In this document: positions 13,636-26,327 of the stretch, piece after piece
Layout: every line of letters begins with the position of its first letter
Position numbering within the stretch: position 1 is the stretch's first letter
DNA from: Lanius collurio
Lineage: Eukaryota > Chordata > Aves > Passeriformes > Laniidae
Direction: 5' to 3'
Assembly (NCBI GenBank): GCA_020086605.1
Contig: JACBWW010000040.1
Location: 7,281,047-7,345,046 of the forward strand
DNA length: 64,000 nucleotides
Translations under genes and position numbers: made by a program
Notes under the pieces: generated by a model
The model's input: the letters and a program-made list of their open reading frames with translations, nothing else
What the model was told of the DNA's origin: nothing
Databases searched by the model: none

Positions 13636-16600
13636 TGAAATCCTGTCAGTCCAGGATCCTTATGCAGATGGCTTTGGAAAAAGGGCTAGAAAATGAGAGG
13701 AGCTTTAGTAGGAAGTAGAAAATAGTGACAACTGAAAAACAGGAGGATTGGGTTGGTGGATGGAAACCTTACGGGTACAGGGAAGGAAGATGGCAGAGTT
13801 GTGAGGCTTCATCCCCAGGGGTTCAGCTGCAAGAGTGAAGGCAAGCTGGGTGTAGAGGCTGCAGTAGGGGAGTCTGGAGCTGCTCAGGATAAGCAGAGTG
13901 AGAGGATACTGCTAGTGAGGAAGAACCTGATGGGAAAAGGGAAGAGGGTTGGGACAAGCAGCAGTAACCTTTGCACTGCTGATGAATTTACAAGTCAGCT
14001 GTGACAGAAGGTGATGGGGTTATCAGAGGGAAGAGTTGCAGGGAGAAGTCAGAGGGAACAATTGTCTTTGGAAGGAAGATCAAGAAGAGCACCATGAGGA
14101 CAGGAAGGGTGACCTGTGCTTATGTGACTTCGAAGTCACACAGACTGGGACCCGAGCCAGGAAGTTTGCTTGAGGCTGACATTGCCAGTCCCATGGTGTA
14201 TATATGAAAAACAGGAAGAGGAGTGGAATTAACTTCAGACTGATATTTCAACAGCTTTCAGCTTTGAATTTCCTGGGTTTCATTGGTGTGTGTCATAACC
14301 TTCTTGTTTTCACTATTTAATATGTTTTCCCATAAAGAAATAGGATGGAAGAAGAAACATTTAAGACTGTTTATTAGAGTCATATGTCGTGATTGACTTT
14401 CCTCTTTTGTTTGATGAACATATATTTAGAAACTAAACTGTAGATTCTAAATATTTGAATAGTTGGAACTCCCTCAAAAAGAAAACATCTCCAAGGTGAA
14501 TCCCTCCACCTCCCCAGTCCCCCAGATAAGCAGTAGTTCCGTAGTTGTATGACAAAAAAGAAAACTTAATATTTCAGAGCATAGTTGGTCAAAGTTGTGC
14601 ATGTATTTTATAGAACAGTCACTCTTTATAAACAGTTTTACAGACCTGATCATTATGAGGCATATATAAGTGTCTGAAATTATTCTGAGGATTTTAAATG
14701 ACCTCTTGATTTTTCCAGATAGGTCAGGTAGGGGCAATACCATGCATTACGCTCTCTGCAGACTTTGTTCTGAAGAACTGTTATATTGCCCTATTCATGC
14801 CTCCCCTCCTCTCTGTCCCCAACCAGATCCTCAAACAGGCAAGAAACAAAGACTGCAAATTGAGTTTTTCCCCTCCAGGATTTGATTTGTGGGTTTGTTT
14901 TGGTTTTTAACCTCCTAGTAACACAAAATAAGTGTAGGCATTTTGTCTAGGCATTCCATCTCCTATGATGTGTATATGGCACAGCTGACAGGACAGTGAG
15001 AACTCTGTGCTTTGGGTTTATCCTGCTTGCTGTGATGGCACACTTGTGCAGCAGTGAGCTGTCACGCTTTCATGGCTCAGTCTGCTTTTTCCAGTCTGTG
15101 TAGGCCGAGTGTGGTTCAGGAACAAATGACACACTCTGAGCCCGGTGGTGGCTTTCCCTCTGCATAGTACAGGTTAGCAGTGCTGTGCTGTGGTGGTGCA
15201 GAAGGTGTCAAGTCCCTACTGGGGCTAACCCAGTTCCCAAGCCTGTCTCTACAGCCAAGACAAGCAATGATGCAAGCTTTCTACAGTGAGCAGCTTGTCT
15301 GTTTATTGCCAGTGGATCCGAGCTGGGTTGGGGCAGTGAAAACTCTGCTATAGGCAGAAGTGTTCTGCCGTCTGGTGTATTTACATGGGTCATCTTTGTG
15401 TGGAGAGCAGTGACCTTGGTTTAATTAATGCAAGATTTTCTTGGAGTCTCTGCTGTGCATAAACCAAAACAAATGGATCAAGACATAAGCACTGTTCTTT
15501 TAACGTTTCTCTAGTGAAAATATTTTCTTTTGTTCTTTGAGAAGTAAGTCTTGTAGTTGGTACTCAGCTTCATGGTTTGCTGTTTGTGCACCCTTGAGAG
15601 TGGGGAACCACATTGGAAGTGTGCTACCAAAAGAGACTCTTAAAGCAATTGTGTTCTTCAAAAATTAGTAGTGAGTGCTCAGTGAATGAAGAAGCAAACT
15701 GTCCATCATGAGTGATGTCCAGCTGTTTAAAATAAACAGTGCAACCTCAAAAACTCGCACATGATCTTCCTCATACAGTTTGTTGGATTACATTAGCCTT
15801 CTTGGACAGAGAGCACCAGTGCAAATATAACTAATGGTATGCAGATACAGTTGTTATTGAACAGAAAGCAAATCCACACCTGCATAGCTGGAGTGCCCTC
15901 AGGTTAGTCGGTGACCTGGCATGATTCAGTATGTGGGATGCTTTGCATTCTTAAACAGGCATCTTGGAAATGGATCCTTTCTAGGTGCAAGAATTTCAGT
16001 GGCTTTACACTAGCTGACCCACAACACAGTAGTGTACTTGCTTTAGGAGGCAAAAAATCAGGTTCAATCACTGCAGTTTTTCCCCATTTGTTTAAACTTG
16101 GATAAATGTTTGCCTATCACTTACTAGGTGAGCTGCCCCAGGGTATTTTTAAACATTTTCCAGTGGTAGATAAATAATAGTTCTGGTTTGTTTAGCCAGG
16201 TTTAGTCTCTGTAAAAAACATACATCCAGATTTTTCTTACTCCTGCTGATATGTGGCTCCAATAGTACATTAAATTGTTTGCTCCAAGTTTAGATGTTTT
16301 TTCACCCAGTCTGTGTGTGTGCAATCTGGTATGTATCATTTGCTAATATATACAAAGTTAAAAGTCTGATTTATTAATTATTTAAGCTGATACTCTGCTT
16401 TTTTGACTTTGTGCTTCCTCTTGGGTCATGCAAATGTAGCAATTCCTGGGTGATGAAAAGTCAAAATGGGGTTTGGAGCGGTGGAGGGCTCCCACCACTG
16501 TGTGAAACTGAGTAAGAAAAATTCATGCTTTTCCTCTGAGATCTTGGTATTGCAAAAGAAGCAAAGAAAAAAAAAGCCAAAACACCACCAAAAATAAAAC

Positions 16601-16671
16601 CCAACCTCCCCAACACACACTTCTCCATTCCCTGCCCGCCCCCTCTTCCCCAGCTCCATGACATGTTTGCA

Positions 16672-16745
16672 AAAACCAGAGGTTGGAAGGGACTTCCAGA
16701 GTTCAGCTAGTCCAGCCCTCCCTCCAGGCTGATCAGGAGCTCGGG
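16672..16745 (-). mobile_element. old CR1 LINE fragment
   Basis: The segment AGGTTGGAAGGGACTTCCAG followed by a CTAGTCCAGCCCTCC-like stretch is the reverse complement of the CR1 3' end. It is short and diverged, suggesting an old insertion. An A-rich stretch (about 16555-16610) precedes it. Confidence 0.6.
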
Positions 16746-18054
16746 ACCTTGTCCTCTCCTCTGGTCACACCTTTCTTTCCTCTGCATGTGCCCTGGTGAC
16801 AGTGAGGGCTTCCTGTGGGTCACCCCCGTCAATGCAGTGTCAGAAATTGTCACTGCTGTGTGGTTTACTCCTTGAGAAAACCCTCTGACATAGGGCAGTA
16901 CTGTTCCCAGTTTTCATGGGGAATGGAAACTAATTACACATCTAAGTTCTCCCCAAATGTGAGGCCCATTTCTTAAATCACGAGAGTGTAGTAACTACTA
17001 GTACTTTTTGTCTCAGTGGGACTGTGCATAGGCCAAAGAGGGCACATGTGCTTCCTGCAATCCCAAAGCATCTTTCTCTTTAAAAGATGATTCCACACTG
17101 CTTAGATTTGTCTCCTTGGTACTTGTGTACATAGCGTTTGGTTATAAGCCTGAGTTTTTGTGGTCGACAAAATTACTATTTCATGTAACATGCTGAAAGT
17201 GTGAATAAAGAAGAAAGGGTGAAATTGTACCTGTTTTATGCCAACGACTAAACTGAGAAGTGTCCCAGGTGATTACATCTTGAGAGTTTTGGTTAAGGAA
17301 TTCAAATATTAGCCCTTATCATAGACTCGGCTGAGATAAAGTACTCTTATTATAAAGTAAGCCTCCGCTTACTCGCCTCAGAGGAAGAGCAGCCTGTGTG
17401 CTGGAAAAGAGCAGCTGCTGTCCCTGGGAGCTATCCAAAAAACAAGGTGCCAGCTGTGGGGCATTTCTGGTAATCTGGTTCCTTACTTAATAGCTAAACC
17501 ATTAGATCAGTGACAATTTACATATTATCTTTCGAATGTGTCACGTGGAAGATGAGCATAAGGTGAAGGGCAGAATGAAGAGAGGGTGTTTGTTTCCTGG
17601 CTGATCGGTGCCTCATCCTGTGCCTGAGATGAGCAGCAAATGGCCCTTTCTGCACTTGTATTCGGTGCTCTCAGGGTGATCAGTACAAGCTTTTACATGG
17701 AATAACAGCCTAAGGGGCTCCCGATTTTACAGATTCTTCTTGCACACCATTTAGTACGCTGTGCTGAGCTCATTCTAGTAATTATGGCCATCAGTGGAGA
17801 TCTTTCTTTGGCATTGGGTGTCTCCTGAACAGCAGTTTACTTTGCAAAACGTTTCACAGGGAGTAATGAAACCATTGCTTGCCTTTATAAGGGAGTTATT
17901 TTCTTACAAGGAGATACCTATTAAGCATATTGGTGATGCAGGAAACACAACTAGAAAATGCTATTGTGTTAGAATTGAAAGAAGCTATGTTTTGTCATTG
18001 TTCATTGTCATTGTTCAGTGGTGTGCAAACTATTTAAAATTTGATTTCTTCTTC

Positions 18055-18072
18055 TTTTTTTTTTTTTTTTTT
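18055..18072. repeat. poly-T run
   Basis: Eighteen consecutive T follow a CT-rich stretch. It produces the run of phenylalanines in a spurious 148-codon frame at 17794-18240, which I do not regard as a gene. Confidence 0.9.
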
Positions 18073-18276
18073 AGTGAAGAGCCTAAAAGGTATTTAGGGT
18101 TTAAAAAAATTTACAGCTTTTGTAGTTCTTTTAAGATCACTTTTCTATCTCCCAATCCATGTCTTATATTTACTTTTAAGGTCAAACAACTTGTAGATCT
18201 GTCTGCCTTTATTTCCCCATTTGTGTGTTGCTTTGGGTAAACAGATGCAATCCTTTTCAATTAATTATGTGAAGAA

Positions 18277-18351
18277 AAATATATCAAATATATAATATAT
18301 ATATAATATATCAAATATATATATAATATATAAAATATATAGCTCTGAAAA
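18277..18351. repeat. (AT)n microsatellite, compound
   Basis: About 75 bases of imperfect AT dinucleotides with a repeated ATATCAAATATAT / ATATAATATAT pattern. It is simple-sequence DNA likely to vary in length between individuals. Confidence 0.9.
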
Positions 18352-18392
18352 GAGAATTGCTCTTATTCTGCCATATGGGAGAAATGTTTTAA

Positions 18393-18659
18393 GGTGGGAC
18401 CAGGGGGAGTGGCTTCAAACTGACAGAGAGCAAGTTTAGATTAGGTTGGATATTGGGAAGAAATTCTTCCCTGTGAGGGTGGTGAGGCCCTGGCACAGGT
18501 TGTCCAGAGAAGCTGTGGCTGCCCCATCCCTGGAAATGTCCAAGGCCACGTTGGTGCAGCCTGGGATAGTGGGAGGTGTCCTTGCCTAGAGCAGGGGGGT
18601 GGAAGGAGAGAGACCCTTTTAGATCTCCAACCCAAGCCATCCTGCAATTCTATGATCAT
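18393..18659 (+). mobile_element. CR1 LINE 3' end
   Basis: A well preserved CR1 3' end of about 265 bases. It runs through GGTTGGATATTGGGAAGAAA, TTCTTCCCTGTGAGGGTGGT, CAGGTTGTCCAGAGAAGCTG, CATCCCTGGAAATGTCCAAG and ends in AATTCTATGATCATG. Orientation is +. It is 5'-truncated like most CR1 copies. Minus-strand frames over it are shadows. Confidence 0.9.
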
Positions 18660-18806
18660 GGAAATATGGGAGTAGATAAAAGTGTGACCGCCCTCTGAAG
18701 CATGGGGAAGCCAGGCTTTTCCCAGGTGCCTAAAATAACCCATGGTCAGGCCTAGCAGGTGGCTGCCATGTGCATCACCATCCAAATGCAAGTGCTGAAC
18801 CCCATG

Positions 18807-19505
18807 TGTTATAAATAAGGGACCAGATTACCAATTTAACAATTATCCATTTATTTTGTACTACATTGTAGCTTTGTTTGAATGTAATTTTGTGCTTTGT
18901 TGTAGCTTTGTTAGGATCTCTCTTGTAGTTTAAGAAAGAAACCCACACTTCGTTGTGGAGAAACCAGCTTCTTATCAGACCTTACATTGCTATGCAAGAA
19001 TGTACCACCCTTACCCCTTTAGGAGCTGACCTGCCTGGAGAGTAGTAGATAAGGAAAAGACAGAAGAAAAAAAAAAAAGAAGAAAAGGGGCTGAATATGC
19101 AAACTAGAGCTGAAAAGACCCTTGGGAGTAAAAAACCCCTAAAAATAATAATTTAAAACGAGCCAACAAACTTTTAAGAAAAATGAACCAGGCTACTCGA
19201 TAGGCAATTACTACCTGGCCAGCTTTTGAGTTCTCCAAAAAGTCACCGTAACAAAAAGGTCTATTGGAGCCACTGCCCTGAGGACAGCGAATTAGCACCA
19301 TCGCCTTCGTATACCCTTTGGTATACAGCCACGCCTCGTGAGGAACGCTTGAAGGCCCGGCTCTATCACAGGGAGTGATAGAGCCGAATTTCCTCCTCCT
19401 CCAAGTCGAAGCTGGGGGCAACGAAGCTGGCCGGAGCCCCCACCCGAGCTGATCACTTTTAATAAAGGCTTAAAAAGGACCATCAGTCCTGCCCTTTTTA
19501 TTTCA
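18807..19505 (+). mobile_element. probable solo LTR of an endogenous retrovirus
   Basis: A 699-base segment begins TGTTATAAATAAGG and ends CCCTTTTTATTTCA, so the termini are imperfect inverted repeats with TG...CA ends. The tetranucleotide CATG flanks both sides (18803-18806 and 19506-19509) and looks like a target-site duplication. An AATAAA signal lies at 19461-19466, giving + orientation. Two perfect hairpins lie in the right half (19309-19326 and 19359-19385). No gag, pol or env frame is attached, hence solo LTR. Caveat: a purine-rich AGAAGAAAAGGGG at about 19079-19091 is followed by TG. It could be a polypurine tract marking a later LTR start at about 19093. The family name is not known to me. 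Confidence 0.6.
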
Positions 19506-22500
19506 CATGTCCCTTTGCATTAAAGCATCACTGTGAATTCTGGAGTTTCTCCAGGCCTTGGAGCTAATATTGTAATTCAAGCAATTACTTTTTCTTTTTT
19601 CCTTTTTTTTTCCTTTTCCAGGAAGTGCAGCTCCATGTTAAATTTTTTAAAGACATTTGAAAACACTTGTGAATGTTTTTATTTTTATTATTCAGTGGTT
19701 TTGGCAGGAATAGTAAGTGGAAATTAGAGAAATACTGCAAGAAACGCTAGTTTTTTTGTGAGGTATCCAGGCCAGGGAATTTGGGAGGAATAGAAACCTT
19801 CTGAAAGGTTATCCAAATCAAAAACAATTGCCTCCTAAATGTATTTCTCTGACATTTCCAGAGACAAAACAAGACATGAATATATCAACAAACAATCATT
19901 CTCTTATAAGAGATTTGGTAGTATCCTCCATGACTAAATGCTGTGCCAGAGGAAATGACTTGGGTTTTATTCCTTCTCAGTAATGTGGAAAGTATGCCAT
20001 GGGAGCAAGCAGGAAGAGGTTGTTTAGTGGAAGAGAGGAAGAAGAAAACTTGGGAAGGGGTACAGAGAGACAGCAGTAGCAGCAAACAGAACTCTCCTAG
20101 TAGTGCCGTGCTCAGCAAAGCTGGAGGATTGGGTTTTCTGAGGCATTCAGTGTTTGCATAACTATATGCTCCTGCTGGAAAGAGTGATGCCATGTCTGCT
20201 CATGTTGGTGGGAGCAGAGTCAGGCTGATTCCTGTGCCCTTTTCAGATGGGATTTTCGGATGCTTTCATTTCGGAATTTATGGCTTCATAGATAAAAGAA
20301 GTGGGTGGACAGCTGAGAGTGAGACAGTGGATCTGCCCAAAATCTAAAGGGACTTAAAGCCTCTCCTGAGAGTGTAGTGCTGAAACAAGCTCAAAGTAAT
20401 AAATTTTCTTTATCCTTTAGTCTCATAAAACGCTGCCAGTGAGCTGGATCTGGAATCAAGGGGAAAAAATAAGCCTGCAGGCAAAGGATTGGTTGAGGCA
20501 GGAGTGATGACTGGTTGAAACCAGATGTAGAAAGAGCAGTGGATAATTTTGGCAGTGATGTTCCCACTTCAGGCTGTCTTTGATAACTATGCCATGACTG
20601 AACGCACAGCCCCTGAAGATCCGGTGACAGTTTCTTAAGCACTGGTCGATACTTGGTGGCTGAATGCCTGGTGAGGTGGACTTGAAGAGCTGGCTGTGAT
20701 TTAACAGCATTGTTATGTTAATTGGGATGAGCAGCCTTGGTACAGTTTACTCGTGAGCCCCTCATTGCCTTTGAAAAGTTTGGGATTGTTTCATATTTAT
20801 GTTTCCTTTGCAGTTTATGAAGACAGTTTTGTTTTCTGAAAAGGAATGCAAACAGTCGTTTGAGGCCCTTCTGCCTAAATGTGTAGGGAATGTGTGTCTT
20901 TGTAAGATCTTTTTTACCTCGTGAGCAGAAATACTGACTGGGAAGTACTCGCTGACATACTGGTGGCTTTCTTCAGGGGAGCAGCTCACACAAACACGTT
21001 CAGGCAACAAAGATAAAAGTATAAAGAGTGCTTGAAGGAAAAGGAAGGTGAGGGGATTTTTGTTATTCCAAGGTTTTAAAAACTCTTTAGGTAAAATAGC
21101 AAAATACAAAAATACACCGGTGTGTAAAGAGTGACTTTCCATTTTTGCTGTATGTCTTACTTGTTTTTTACAAGTAATGTGCCCTTGCATTACTTGAATT
21201 TAAAAAAACAAACAAAAAAAACCCACCAAAACCCCCAACCAGACTGTAAACTCTTTCTGCAGCCAGAAGAATGACGGAAGTTAGAATTTCTTTTTACGTA
21301 ATCTCCTCGCATTTTGCTTGTAGATACAGCTGTGTTAACACAATGCAACATTTGAGTTGAGAGGTCTGCCAGATCCTGGCACCAGTGATAGTTTGCAGAC
21401 TGAAGGACTTATTTGATAGATTTTCAAAGTGATACTGTGCTCAGTTGTATCTATGTTCCTGGAAGGAGGCTTGCAGTCAGCTTCTCAGAGGAAATACTTT
21501 CAAAAGGAAAAGTTTAATTTTGCCAAGATTCAGATAAGGTCAGAGTTATTGGACAAACCAGAGCTTTGTAGGTTAGAGATGAGCACAGCCTGCTCCCTGG
21601 GACTGTGCAAATGTACTGGGAGAACAGGAAAATGAAATGCATGAGGATTATTACATTTGCTGAAAATCCGAAGTTCTGTGTATATCTCTTGGCATATTGT
21701 CAAGTACAGAATTCCATTTGGGCAGGGTGGGGGTTTTTTACTTTTTAAAATTAAGTAAAATGTATTTATCATTTATGTTTCTGGTTTCCACTTTGACCCA
21801 CCAGAAAATGGGTTCCCCCAATTAATTTTAGTTGTTTTAATACTCTGTATTTATAAATTGCTGTAAAAATGGATTGCAGTATGATGCTAGTTCACCATAG
21901 GTTTTACAAATACATCTCTAGTAGCTTCTGCCTAGCTTCCATGCTTTTCTTTTGCACTACAATAGGGATTGTATTCCAGCTGTACCCCACTGCTGACCAA
22001 GGGAACATAGTGGCAGGTAGCAATCACCATTAGCCCTCTGACATCAGCTGACCTTTGCCTGCTTATACTTAAGGTCTGGACTGGTATTTCTCCTGTGTAT
22101 CCATGGCCGCAGAACAATTTGACTCTTAATTTGCCTGAGGTAGCTTCTGTGAGGGCCTGTGCTCAGTGATGGCATGACCTTTACAGGTGGAGAATGAAGG
22201 AGGGCAGACTGAGTTTCTTCAGTGGGGTAACTTAATATACTGGAGAAAAAAACAAAAGGTGATAATTCTGTGGGTCAACCAGCAAAAGGAAAGCTGCAGA
22301 TCTCTTCCTTCAGTGGTGGCATACATGGAGTCTCTTCCTGCCATCTTCTTGCCAGTGTTAGTCTTTTCCTCAGTCAGGTCTTGCTAGGCTGGCCCAGAGA
22401 TCAGAAATGCTGGTTAGGACCTAAGGAACGGGAAGCTGGTGCAGTTGGGATAACCTCCATTCCTCAGGAAACCAAGCAGAGGTGGGGTAAGGAGGACTGT

Positions 22501-25500
22501 GGGCAGGGACTTGGTGCACGTTCCTCAGATTGCTGTGGCTGAGCTCAGGGGAGGTGTACAGACAGACTGTCTCATCTTTGCTGAGACTGTCTGCTACAGA
22601 AAACGGGATGTTTTGCTTTGTTAAAAGCAAGATTGGAATGAGAGGATTAAAGGGAAGGATCCCAAGAAGTCCAGTGAGGTGGTCATTTGCTCTAATATAG
22701 TTAAGAATAAGAACATACAAAAAAATCCAAATAAAATTGCAGTCGAGGGAGTAAAGTAGGAGCTGTTGTTTTGATGGCCAGTCAGAAGTCTCATACAGGC
22801 ATGCAAAAGGTGCTCACCATTCTTATGTGAATGAAAAACAGCAGGGGAAGGGAATGGAGGAAGATGAAAAGCACCTGTTTTTTGAAACATACAGCTTGTG
22901 TGGGCATGGGCATCTGTGCAGTAGTGCTGGACAGGAGGGAAATTTGCCAAGCAGACAGATCCTGCCTTCTCCCTGTCCTGTCTTGTCGATCACCCACGGG
23001 AGCTGTGCCCTGGGTGTGAGGAGCTGCAGGAAGGCAGCGCTGGGCATAGGAACTGGCTGGCACCTCTGCCCGCCAGAGCTGGGGCAGAGTACTGGGAACA
23101 CTCTCTTCCAGGTGGCCAGGCAAAAGGCCACCTGAATTACACAGTGAGCTGGCTCCTGCAGCCTGGGGGCATTGCCAGGGGCGTTTCTGAGCAGGCACCT
23201 GGGCACTGTCTGGGGGAATCTGTCTGGGCTCTCTGTCTCAGTGCCTGGAACACAGAAGGAGGAGAAAAGGCTCCTCTCCAGTAGTTACAGGAAATGACAT
23301 GCTTTGCTGACTTTGTCTACCCAGCTTCCCAATCAGAGGAGGGAGATTTTTTGTTTCTGACAGCCCCATACGGTCCAAACTCAACAAGGACAACTTCAGA
23401 GCAATGGTTTTCCAGCCTGTTTAGGATCTGAGTAAGCATCAGATGTGCACAGCTGTGTAGAGAAATAAAACCTCTCCTGACAGTAGGTTTGTTTTTCTGC
23501 ACTTGTTTCTGCATGATGTGGAGGTACCTCTCAGCTCTGAGGTAGGAGTCTGCCCTCAGGTTTTGGTGTATTGCACCCAGCCTGGTCATCCATTTTACCG
23601 GCAAGCTCTAATGTCTTCTTGTGTATTGGATGGCAAAAAAGAAATATCTGCACCAAAAGAGCCCCTCCCAACAAATACAAAAATAGTGTTTCCCATTGTG
23701 CTGATTTTAGTCAGAAATACTAAAACCCACTCAAACAACAAACAACTCAAACAAAACATTATTTAGGTTACCCTAAATTAGTTTGAAATTACATTGTAAC
23801 TACAAAAGGTGATGGGGGATTGATTCACTGGCTGTGTGGAGCTGAAAAGAGCTCAGCTGAGGCTCAGAGTTAAGGTCCTACAGATAGCAGTAATGTTGCA
23901 TAAATAGTAACAGTAATAGAAGTTATGGAGAAGTATAGAGCTCCAGAACCTCTTACAAGTGAAATAAGCAGTGGTTTTATCTGAGGCTTTCTTCTGACTG
24001 GAGTCATACCACTCTTTGAAGGGCAAAACCTGTATATTTGTGTGTTTTCCTTCCTCTGTATGTTTGAGTGGAGAATGTAAAAATCCCAGCATGGTCTTAT
24101 TTTGGTAATAGGATTGCATGCAGACATCCTTGTGGTTAAATTTAAAAAAAAAAAACTTAAAATCCATGAGATTTCCTGAGAAGGGTTTGTTGTTTCCTGA
24201 GTGATTAATGACTGAGACTAGAGATGCACAGACAACTGCAGGATCTTGCTCTAATGTAACTTCTTTAAAATCTCCGGGTTTTTTTTTCCTGTGTCATTTA
24301 ATTTGGTGTTGCCATTAAGGGAATAGGATCAACTCGGAAATTTGAGATTTTTGTGTAATTCCGTTTTTGGGTTTCCTGGGTCTCCCTCCACCTTAACACT
24401 CTCAGGTACAAATTTTCTCTCCAGAATTGATCTAAAGATTTTTTTTTTTTTAGTATAATTTGTTACGCTCCCCAGAGCGGAACAACTGCTCTCTACCCTT
24501 GTGTATGTGGCAAAGGAGGAGACAGAGCTTAACGCATTTAATAGCACCTGCAAAACCACCCACTTCACTGAACATCATCTCTTGAGGGATTAGTGTAGTC
24601 AAGTTATTTAGGCACACTTCTAGGTGAAGAAACACAGTTCAGAATTTAAAGGAGTGTATCCTTTAAATATACTGATTTAGGAAGTTGGATTTTTTTTATT
24701 TTTAATTTTTTTTTTCCCCAGCACTGCTTTTTGTCTTCTCTTGCTCATCCCCTAGTGTTTGGCTTCCACAACAATGCAGAATTCAAGATTTTTCTTTCAG
24801 CCTTCAAAGTCTGCAGACCCTGCCTGGAAAACAGGCAGGTTCCTGAGCTTCCTGGCATGGCTGCTTTTTAACCAGAATCCAAGTGGAAAAATGTAACCTT
24901 TTCTAGTGCTCGTGTGGTAGGACCACTGGAAACAGGAGGAGCTATTTAAAGCTTCCTGCTACATGTTAAAACCAAAATGTTTCTTTTCTCCTGCTTGTAT
25001 CTCTCAGTTTCCTCATGTACTTTAGCTTGCCAGGGTTTTTCATTTAACCCTTTTTGTCATTTAAGCTCTTCCTTCTGCCTTGGTCTTTCTTACTGAGTCA
25101 AATCTTTCACACAAGGCATTCGAGGGAAGCAGAAGCATGTGTAGGGTATGTGTCAAACTTGGGCTTTTACCTGTCAGCATTCTCTGTCCCAGCTGCTTTG
25201 TTCTGCTCCATCTCCCTCTGCAGACACACCACTAAACTTGTTTTTCACTGCTCCTGACAGCCATTTTTGTTTTAATTTCTGCTTGTATCAAATCAAAAGC
25301 TGTGTCTCTATTCTGTAATGCTTTGCACTTGCATTATTTGCCCTTTTGGTAACTGAAACTTCCCACATAGCTCCCTGTTGTGTGGTTGGTAAACGTGTGG
25401 GCAGGGAGGAGAGTTAGGCTGTTTTAATACAATTGCAGACTCACCTGCAAAAATCCTAGAAGGACTTTTTAGCCCTGGAACTGACTCCTGCTTAGTTCAG

Positions 25501-26234
25501 AAGCTGATTCATGAATTACTGGTGTGAATTGGTTGTGACTTCAGACGAACTCTACTACTCTGCTTTCAGATGGAGATCACCCCCTTAATATTCCTCACGG
25601 GATGCATTAGTACATTGTCCTGGGTGTTAAACTGCTCGTTCAGTTGACCTGATAGTGGAAAATGCAGCTTCTTCCTAACTTCATCTTCAGTTCCTGACTT
25701 GAATGTGACTCAGTTGCATTTCAAAAACTTGAAGAGGCATTTTTGGGGGGTTTTGTTGTTGTTATTTGTTGGTTTTTACTTTAATGGCAGAGTTTTCTCC
25801 CTTGTGGGTGATTTTAAACTGGTTTTTTTCCTCCTGGTAAGTCCTGTTAATACTGTAATATTTGAGTGGATTGTAATGACATCTAACATTTTGTTCTGTT
25901 TGTACTGTAGACTGAGGTCAAGTAAACAAAGAAAGCAATCATTATGTTTTAGCATTCTTTTTTAATGAGCACATTAAAATCTACTCACAGCTACAGGATC
26001 AGCTGTGAAAAGAAGGAAGGAGTAGGGAACTGAGTAGCACTGTGTTTGTGAAGCAATTTATGGAAAAATAATGGACTGAAGGGATATGTAAGGACTCTGG
26101 TAGGGAATAAATGGTACGATGTTGACAGAAAGGGTTTTGGCAGGAGGCTTGTTGTGACTGTTTCTGTGGCTTAGAATTGCAGAGGAATTTCCTTCAGACT
26201 GGACTAACCATTACAAATATGTGTCTGCTTTTAG

Positions 26235-26270
26235 GAGATCAAGGCATACAGCAGAGTATTCTCAGGGAAG
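26235..26270 (+). other. RIN2: RIN2 5' UTR part of first coding exon
   Basis: The exon starts after a TGCTTTTAG acceptor. Thirty-six bases precede the start codon and are open in frame with it (12 codons without a stop). The annotated start therefore rests on similarity rather than an upstream stop. An upstream exon could in principle extend the protein. Confidence 0.75.
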
Positions 26271-26327
26271 ATGTCGTCTTTGACAATGAAAACCCGTTGT
26301 CTGGACAAAAGAGGAAGTTTCTTTAAG
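26271..26327 (+). CDS. RIN2: RIN2 coding exon 1 (residues 1-19)
   Basis: It encodes MSSLTMKTRCLDKRGSFFK and is followed by a GTAAAT donor in phase 0. The LDKRGSFFK end matches mammalian RIN2 exactly, and the 19-residue length is also the same. The first nine residues are less conserved. The start context has A at -3. Confidence 0.93.

Larger units (their letters stand above)
2351..26234 (+). other. long non-coding interval, probable RIN2 first intron
   Basis: About 24 kb between the CpG island and the first coding exon. I found no coding exon by similarity in either strand. It holds CR1 fragments (13.5, 16.7, 18.4 kb), a probable solo LTR (18807-19505), an AT microsatellite (18277-18351), short poly-A/T runs (6344, 8337, 18055) and a tandem-like TAAGTA-rich stretch (11.4-11.6 kb). 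One or more further non-coding 5' exons of RIN2 may lie here; sequence alone cannot place them. Confidence 0.55.

Noticed and set aside
17794..18240. 148-codon + frame
   Set aside because: It depends on a poly-T run read as Phe and has no recognisable domain or splice context.
18389..18791. 83- and 116-codon minus-strand frames
   Set aside because: They lie over a + strand CR1 3' end, which is non-coding LINE sequence.
22791..23206. Minus-strand frames of 135 and 127 codons and a + frame of 102 codons
   Set aside because: Several overlapping frames are open together on both strands with no family resemblance; a GC-richer patch with few stops explains this.
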